NCBI GenBank assembly: GCA_945865855.1
Contig: CAMBES010000038.1
Span: forward strand, 1-11,256
DNA length: 11,256 nucleotides
Source: Rhizobium sp. Q54
Lineage (GTDB): Bacteria; Pseudomonadota; Alphaproteobacteria; Rickettsiales; UBA1997
Direction: 5' to 3'
Part shown: piece after piece, positions 7,590 through 11,256 of the stretch
Layout: each line of letters opens with the position of its first letter
Numbering within the stretch: the first letter of the stretch is position 1
Made by a program: the position numbers and the translations under genes
Notes under the pieces: generated by a model
What the model was told of the DNA's origin: nothing
What the model saw: the letters and a program-made list of their open reading frames with translations, nothing else
Databases searched by the model: none

Positions 7590-7952
7590 TTTCTTTCCTA
7601 ACTCCAAACACAGATCTTCCATTCTTCTCAGGCTTTAAATCAATCTTTCTAGCGTATTTTAGCTAATGGTGATGCGAAATCTTAGATCAAAACCACAACT
7701 CGATCCTGGCAATATTGCGACCTTTTTGACCTTAATGAGTAACTCAGAAAAATCGACGTCTCTTCTTAATGAATTAAAATCTCCAGGAGCATTTAGAACG
7801 CTAAGTCCTGTAATTTTAATGATGCATTACAAACCGACTTTTGGAACGGCTACTAATCAGCAAAAACCGTCACCCAATTTAGAATCGAGTCCATCAATAA
7901 ATTCATTAATTTGTTGTGGATTTGTTACAAATCCCCAAACCAATCCAGTTAA
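7590..7952 (-). pseudogene. Decayed C-terminal part of a class I aminotransferase
   Basis: One minus-strand frame, read through its stop codons, gives protein-like sequence resembling the C-terminal domain of a PLP-dependent class I (aspartate-type) aminotransferase. The best part is APGDF...DVDFSELL, then VAILPGSSCGFDLRFRI, matching the family pattern of a Pro-Gly-Ser...Gly turn followed by the substrate-binding Arg-Ile strand, and then a helix read as NTLERLI-stop-SLRRMEDLCLEL, like the family's last helix. Four stops interrupt it: TGA and TAA in the upstream half, and two TAA codons after RITIS and NTLERLI; the last two could have come from CAA (Gln). Upstream the frame degrades and no PLP-lysine region is visible, so only about 120 codons remain. 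The identification is by eye; the start of the relic is approximate. Confidence 0.5.
7914..7938. repeat. 25-base palindrome
   Basis: TTGTGGATTTGT (7914-7925) and ACAAATCCCCAA (7927-7938) form 12-bp arms around a single central base with one mismatch; the inner 8 bp are perfect. It lies inside the aminotransferase relic. It could be a protein-binding site or a chance palindrome; there is no T run to make it a terminator. Confidence 0.45.
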
Positions 7953-8101
7953 TTTTCTCTAAATTTCCTAATTATTTTATTGCCACTAAAGCCTTGCAAA
8001 ACCAGATTTGGCAGGCCTTTTCAGCTCTTTTGGATTGTGACTTATGTCCCCAGTCTTCTTCAAACTAATGACACTAGGTATACAGATTAGATTTAAATTT
8101 T

Positions 8102-8174
8102 CGTCGGTCGAGCGAAGTCGAGACCTAGTTAAGTTTGCACCCAATTCTAAAGATCTCGACTTCGCTCTACCGAG
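8102..8174. repeat. Long palindromic element after dnaB
   Basis: The left arm (8102-8126) and right arm (8151-8174) are inverted copies with a GTCGAGCGAAGTCGAGA core, differing at a few positions, around a 24-base loop. The same arms occur at 10983-11072. The element begins 8 bases after the dnaB stop codon (minus strand), so it would fold as a long hairpin in the dnaB 3' untranslated RNA. No T run follows the stem in the dnaB direction, so it is not a standard intrinsic terminator; a dispersed palindromic repeat with transcript-end or mRNA-protecting effect fits better. Confidence 0.75.
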
Positions 8175-8182
8175 AAAAAAGA

Positions 8183-9613
8183 CTATCGGTGGTAAACATC
8201 AATATTCCCAAATCGCGTAAACTCAGCATCGAAAAATAAATCAATCGTCCCCACTGGGCCGTTACGCTGTTTTGCAATAATTACTTCGGTCCGATGCGCA
8301 ACTTCTTGCATGCGCGTTTTCCATTCGTTGAATTTTTCTACTTCACTTTCCGGCGGACGTTTGCGCTCTAAATAATAACCATCGCGATAGATGAAGGCGA
8401 CGACGTCAGAATCTTGCTCGATCGCCCCTGATTCACGTAAATCTGAAAGTTGCGGGCGCTTATCTTCACGTTGCTCAACCGCACGCGAAAGTTGTGAAAG
8501 AGCAATCACCGGAATGTTAAATTCTTTCGCAAGCGCTTTCATGCCTTGCGTAATTTCAGAAACTTCCTGCACGCGATTTTCGCTTGCACGAGTCGAAACA
8601 CCGCGCACAAGTTGCAAGTAATCAATCACCAATAAAGCGAGATTATGTTTGCGAACCATCCTACGGGCTCTCGTGCGAATTGCGGCGATTGAAAGAGCCG
8701 GCGTGTCGTCGATAAAAAATGGTAATTTGGAAATTTCTGCTGAACGCGTTGCGATCACTTCCCACTCATGTTCGTTGATTTGACCATTTCTAAATTTCGT
8801 CGCGTTAATGCTGCACTCGGTTGAAAGCACCCGTGCCGCAACTTGATCGGCCGACATTTCCAGCGAGAAAAATCCCACCGCTCTTTTATCTTTTTGCTCA
8901 ACCGCGTCTTTGTTCATTATTTTACAAGCATTAAGCGCAACCTGAATTCCCAAACTCGATTTACCCATTGAAGGACGACCAGCAAGAATAATTAAATCAG
9001 ACTGCTGCATGCCGCCAAGAATTTTATCGAGATCAGCAAGACCACTCGAAATGCCGCTAATGTGACTGTCGCGTTGACGAGCAATTAAAGTTTTATTAAG
9101 GGTTTCAGTAAGTGAAGTGGAGATGCTGCGAAAATCACTGCGCCCATTTCCGTGTTCAGAAAGTTTGAACAAAGTGGCTTCCGCTAATTCAATCTGATCT
9201 GTTGCCGTAGTTTTTTCTTCATTACCGTAAACGCGATTAACGATATCTTCGCCAACCATTGCCAGCTCTCGCTTCAAAGCTAAATCATGAATAACGCGAC
9301 CATAATTGGCGATGTCGATAATTGAAGAAGCGGCAGAAAGAAGAGTTCCTAAATAAAGCGCTCCGCCAATTGATTTAATTGTAGGATCAGATTCAAAAAA
9401 TTGCTTAAGCGTAACTTGGTTGGCAATGATTTCGACCTTGTCGACGTGATGCAAAATCTGCGCAAAAATCTTCTGATGCGCCGGCTCATAAAAATGCTCC
9501 ACACGCAAAAATTCTGAGACACGATTTAGATATTCATTGTTAAGAATAATCGTCCCAAGCGTTGCCTGCTCTGCTTCGATGTTAAATAGTTCTTTGCGAG
9601 TTTCTTTTTCCAT
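8183..9613 (-). CDS. dnaB: Replicative DNA helicase DnaB
   Basis: DnaB is the hexameric helicase that unwinds DNA at the replication fork and recruits primase. The 476-residue protein has the N-terminal helical domain (about 10-110, with IEAEQATLGTIILN at its start), a linker region to about 180, and a RecA-like ATPase domain. Walker A is GRPSMGKSS (212-220, Lys218), the catalytic glutamate is in SLEMS (Glu251), Walker B is LLVIDYLQL (327-335), and the DNA-loop and arginine-finger region is seen in SQLSRAVEQR and RPQLSDLRESGAIEQDSD (386-403). There is no intein, although DnaB Walker A sites often host one. The ATG at 9613 is preceded only by an A-rich leader. A GC-rich repeat array lies just upstream and a palindromic element just downstream. 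The gene is convergent with argH. Confidence 0.98.
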   Translation of the reverse strand: MEKETRKELFNIEAEQATLGTIILNNEYLNRVSEFLRVEHFYEPAHQKIFAQILHHVDKVEIIANQVTLKQFFESDPTIKSIGGALYLGTLLSAASSIIDIANYGRVIHDLALKRELAMVGEDIVNRVYGNEEKTTATDQIELAEATLFKLSEHGNGRSDFRSISTSLTETLNKTLIARQRDSHISGISSGLADLDKILGGMQQSDLIILAGRPSMGKSSLGIQVALNACKIMNKDAVEQKDKRAVGFFSLEMSADQVAARVLSTECSINATKFRNGQINEHEWEVIATRSAEISKLPFFIDDTPALSIAAIRTRARRMVRKHNLALLVIDYLQLVRGVSTRASENRVQEVSEITQGMKALAKEFNIPVIALSQLSRAVEQREDKRPQLSDLRESGAIEQDSDVVAFIYRDGYYLERKRPPESEVEKFNEWKTRMQEVAHRTEVIIAKQRNGPVGTIDLFFDAEFTRFGNIDVYHR

Positions 9614-9638
9614 TTTGGTAATTCTTTAAATCATGTTA

Positions 9639-9750
9639 GCGCCAGAAGGGGGCGCCATTAAGGGCGGCAGTACGGGTCCAGTACGGGTTCCCAGTAAGGG
9701 TCGAGTACGGGGCTCCAGTAAGGCGCTTCAGTACCGAGCTCCAGTACGGG
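9639..9750. repeat. Degenerate GC-rich tandem array, core CAGTACGGG
   Basis: Nine units of 11-14 bases share a CAGTA(C/A)GGG core: ends fall near 9650, 9664, 9676, 9687, 9700, 9711, 9724, 9737 and 9750. The central units (3-9) are closest to consensus; the first two are more diverged (CCAGAAGGG, CCATTAAGGG). The array is far richer in G and C than its surroundings and ends 25 bases before the dnaB start, within its probable leader or promoter region. Units are in direct orientation, each with a GTAC core in its best form. It lacks the long identical repeats and spacers of a CRISPR array. Confidence 0.8.
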
Positions 9751-9863
9751 ACGACAATTTGAAGCAATATTTGAGAACAACCTAAGCTCCAGATATTCAA
9801 TTTGAACGGGAATTTTTTAACAATTTCCAAGACACCCCACCCTCACCCCCTTTTTTTTAATCC

Positions 9864-10050
9864 TTGAATTACACAACAATTCGAGGATTCATAAACAATA
9901 AAAAGTCTAAGTTCGCACGCTCACTCCCCACGTCATCCCTGCGCAAGCAGGGATCCATTGAATTACACAACAATTCGAGGATTCATAAACAATAAAAATC
10001 TAAGTTCACACACTAACTCCCCACGTCATCCCCGCGCAGGCGGGGATCCA
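9864..10050. repeat. 94-bp tandem duplication with terminal GGATCC hairpin
   Basis: Two nearly identical units follow head to tail: 9864-9957 and 9958-10050. Each starts TTGAATTACACAACAATTCG and ends in a 27-base hairpin element (9931-9957 and 10024-10050) of the form CGTCATCC...GGATCCA. They differ by one indel and several substitutions; two substitutions in each hairpin arm pair are compensatory (CCCTGC..GCAGGG versus CCCCGC..GCGGGG), so pairing is preserved. A third copy of the hairpin lies inverted at 10761-10787. The second unit overlaps the 3' end of the hypothetical gene at 10026-10658. Confidence 0.9.
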
Positions 10051-10658
10051 GGAGAACTCGCCTTACTCTCTTTATTAGTAACCGTCTTCTTAGCTTTCTT
10101 GATACGGATTCTAATATCTCTTCTCAGCGCGCCTGACATCTTGGCTTTAAATTCTCTTCCATCTCCAGTGGAGACATAAAAACCAATAAAAAACCGACTA
10201 AAAAATCCAAACTGATCTAACCCTTTCTTTAAAGATTCGAGATCGCTCACAAAGAAAATCTCAGAATGATTTGGTTCAATTTTAACTGGATAATTTTTTT
10301 GCGGAACCAAGCTTTGATTGTTATGCTTTGAGTCCATGGTACCAACCACCAAAAGCTTTTTAGAAAAAGGCTTTTTTATATAACAAAGCTGATAGGGAAT
10401 ACTAACGCTCATTAAACCAACATTAGATATATGCACCGTCACATACTCAACAGTGTTTTCAACATCAGTGTATAACGCATCGCTAATCATTACGCCATTT
10501 TTCTGATCCATCACTCTCTTGCCGACACCAGCCACAATCTTTGATCTGTGTTGATTGGATGACAGCCAAAGAGAAATAATGACGGCAAGCATTGTTCCTA
10601 TTGCTGCCATTGCAGAAAAGGTGTACTGATAATCTTTAAAAAAATCTTCCATAGTCAT
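10026..10658 (-). CDS. Membrane-anchored hypothetical protein
   Basis: The 210-residue product has one N-terminal hydrophobic segment (about 13-32, AMAAIGTMLAVIISLWLS) followed by a soluble, beta-rich region with patterns such as VEYVTVHISNVGLMSVSIPYQL (split near 70-90) and HSEIFFVSD (131-139), and a basic tail near 178-195 (RRDIRIRIKKAKK). I do not recognise the family; the layout is that of a short N-in membrane anchor with a single folded domain. The last residues, GSPPARG, and the TGA stop are encoded by the dispersed GGATCC hairpin element, so the original C-terminus was probably altered when that repeat arrived. The gene lies between inverted copies of this hairpin. Starts at 10658 and 10652 are both possible; weak A-rich leader only. 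Confidence 0.65.
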   Translation of the reverse strand: MTMEDFFKDYQYTFSAMAAIGTMLAVIISLWLSSNQHRSKIVAGVGKRVMDQKNGVMISDALYTDVENTVEYVTVHISNVGLMSVSIPYQLCYIKKPFSKKLLVVGTMDSKHNNQSLVPQKNYPVKIEPNHSEIFFVSDLESLKKGLDQFGFFSRFFIGFYVSTGDGREFKAKMSGALRRDIRIRIKKAKKTVTNKESKASSPGSPPARG

Positions 10659-10760
10659 TACATTTTCTAAATTTTTCTTGGTTCAATCTGGCCTGAATTC
10701 TAATTGTGGCAAATTCGCCGTAATTAAAATTTGGGCTGTAGTGGATGCGGGAAGTCTTCC

Positions 10761-10901
10761 TGGATCCCCGCCTTCGCGGGGATGACGTTTGGAGTTTGTG
10801 CTCAAAAAAAATTGTTACCTTTCAGCTTTCCTTGCTAAAGGAATGACGTTTGGGGTTTGTGCTCAAAAAAACTTGTCAGCTTTTAGCTTTTCGTACTAAA
10901 G
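10761..10901. repeat. Inverted GGATCC hairpin plus 60-bp tandem duplication
   Basis: The hairpin TGGATCCCCGCC...GGGGATGACG (10761-10787) is the inverted form of those at 9931 and 10024. From its 3' arm a unit of 60 bases (10781-10840) is followed by a second of 61 (10841-10901). Both contain ATGACGTTTGG(A/G)GTTTGTG, an A run and CAGCTTT or TAGCTTT. The junction also forms a small stem, TTCCTT/AAGGAA, before the second ATGACG, so the second unit looks like a further diverged copy of the same hairpin-led element. Confidence 0.8.
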
Positions 10902-10982
10902 AATAATTTCATTAGGCCTGCCATTTTTCCCTTTGAAATATAAGTGACCAGAGGGTGGGTATTTTTTTTCCTGCATTTTTCA

Positions 10983-11072
10983 CGTCGGTCGAGCGGAGTC
11001 GAGACCTCTCGAATAAAACTCCAGAAGTCTCGACAATAAAACTCCAAAGGTCTCGACTTCGCTCGACCGACG
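10983..11072. repeat. Long palindromic element after glmS
   Basis: Arms of 25 bases (10983-11007 and 11048-11072) are inverted copies with one mismatch, sharing the core seen at 8102-8174. The 40-base centre overlaps two tandem 23-base repeats (11012-11034 and 11035-11057, 21 of 23 identical) that begin AATAAAACTCCA and end in TCTCGAC, so each tandem copy ends in part of the arm sequence. The element starts 6 bases after the glmS stop codon on the minus strand. No T run follows it in the glmS direction. Confidence 0.85.
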
Positions 11073-11078
11073 GAAAAT

Positions 11079-11256
11079 CTATTCCACCGTAACCGACTTC
11101 GCCAAATTCCTGGGCTGATCAACATCATTGCCTTTGAAAAGCGCGACGTAGTAAGCAAGAAGCTGGGTTGAAACCACTGGAAGTAAGGCTTCTTGGATGA
11201 TTCCGGAAATGTCAGGAATGACCAATTTTTCCTTCGCCATTTTGCCGAATTGTTCG
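11079..11256 (-). CDS. glmS: Glucosamine-fructose-6-phosphate aminotransferase, C-terminal end
   Basis: Only the last 58 codons are in the window; the gene continues beyond the right edge. GlmS makes glucosamine-6-phosphate from fructose-6-phosphate and glutamine, the entry to UDP-N-acetylglucosamine for peptidoglycan and lipopolysaccharide. The visible part belongs to the second SIS isomerase domain and ends LLAYYVALFKGNDVDQPRN then LAKSVTVE, the highly conserved GlmS C-terminus (DxDxPRNLAKSVTVE), including the residues that close the sugar-phosphate site. The stop is TAG at 11079-11081. The frame is intact as far as it can be seen. A palindromic repeat element follows 6 bases downstream. 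Confidence 0.96.
   Translation of the reverse strand, partial: EQFGKMAKEKLVIPDISGIIQEALLPVVSTQLLAYYVALFKGNDVDQPRNLAKSVTVE

Larger units (their letters stand above)
7521..8182. other. Intergenic between argH and dnaB without an intact gene
   Basis: This 662-bp stretch between the convergent argH and dnaB holds a decayed aminotransferase end on the minus strand, a 25-base palindrome, a weak imperfect hairpin followed by TTTT at 7988-8021 (possible terminator), and the palindromic element at 8102-8174. An open frame on the plus strand at 7666-7962 is most likely the antisense of the relic. I see no RNA gene here. Confidence 0.5.
10659..11078. other. Intergenic rich in repeats between glmS and the hypothetical gene
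   Basis: No intact gene is supported in these 420 bases. The first 100 bases (to 10760) show nothing I can name beyond upstream sequence of the hypothetical gene. Then follow the inverted GGATCC hairpin and 60-bp tandem repeat (10761-10901), about 80 bases with only a 26-codon minus-strand frame, and the palindromic element adjoining glmS. Confidence 0.5.

Noticed and set aside
7534..7638. 34-codon frame starting with TTG after a good AAGGAG
   Set aside because: It is antisense to the C-terminal part of the aminotransferase relic and starts with a rare codon; the AAGGAG is probably chance.
7666..7962. Plus-strand 98-codon open frame after argH
   Set aside because: Its sequence has no recognisable domain, and the opposite strand reads as a decayed aminotransferase; it is most likely an antisense shadow of that relic.
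8102..8174. Intrinsic terminator for dnaB
   Set aside because: The stem is long enough, but no T run follows it on the minus strand; a dispersed palindromic element with an identical family member after glmS explains it better.
9639..9750. CRISPR array
   Set aside because: Units are 11-14 bases, degenerate and without spacers; no cas gene is present.
9636..9830. Minus-strand 64-codon frame with repeated PYW/GAPY motifs
   Set aside because: The periodic protein simply translates the CAGTACGGG array; there is no sign of coding beyond it.
9958..10179. Plus-strand 73-codon frame
   Set aside because: It runs through the second tandem repeat and then antisense to the hypothetical gene; no independent support.
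10896..10976. 26-codon minus-strand frame (MQEKKYPPSG...)
   Set aside because: It reads somewhat like protein, but is too short, lacks a ribosome binding site and sits among repeats; at most a gene fragment.
10883..11158. Minus-strand 91-codon frame
   Set aside because: It overlaps the end of glmS in another frame and the palindromic element; composition is not protein-like.

Overview
This 11.3 kb window comes from an AT-rich bacterial chromosome, most likely an alphaproteobacterium. The best lineage clues are the signal peptidase I (compact, about 247 residues, with the alphaproteobacterial run from the catalytic serine into a tyrosine-rich 'YSYGYSRYS' segment) and FtsW (the N-terminal 'SPAIAKR' signature after the first membrane helix). 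An intact argH and the end of glmS suggest retained arginine and cell-wall precursor synthesis, so this does not look like an extremely reduced endosymbiont. Almost no gene start carries a clear Shine-Dalgarno sequence. The family-level assignment is an inference from a few proteins.

Layout. Positions 1-2452 form an accessory-looking block: an unrecognised partial gene on the minus strand (1-367), then a divergent intergenic with a small palindrome overlapping a good sigma70-like promoter, then a Fic-domain AMPylase-type gene (482-1612) followed 27 bp later by an unrecognised 270-residue gene (1640-2452). Positions 2530-7520 hold conserved housekeeping genes: lepB, a small single-pass membrane protein, a convergent ftsW-MFS transporter pair on the minus strand, and argH reading away from ftsW. 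Positions 7521-8182 hold no intact gene; the minus strand here carries the decayed 3' end of what looks like a class I aminotransferase. The replicative helicase gene dnaB (minus) fills 8183-9613.

From 9614 to the right end the window is dominated by repeats: a GC-rich degenerate array with a CAGTACGGG core just upstream of dnaB, a 94-bp tandem duplication carrying a GGATCC-containing hairpin, the same hairpin in inverted orientation beyond a 210-residue membrane-anchored hypothetical gene, a 60-bp tandem duplication, and long palindromic elements with arms built on a GTCGAGCGAAGTCGAGAC core. Two of the last kind sit only a few bases after the stop codons of dnaB and glmS.

How the genes relate. 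lepB (protein secretion), ftsW (septal peptidoglycan polymerase) and glmS (amino-sugar precursor) all serve the cell envelope, but they are not one operon. ftsW and the MFS gene are separated by 2 bp and are very likely co-transcribed and translationally coupled. The Fic gene, its follower and the divergent partial gene are the best candidate for a poorly described module.
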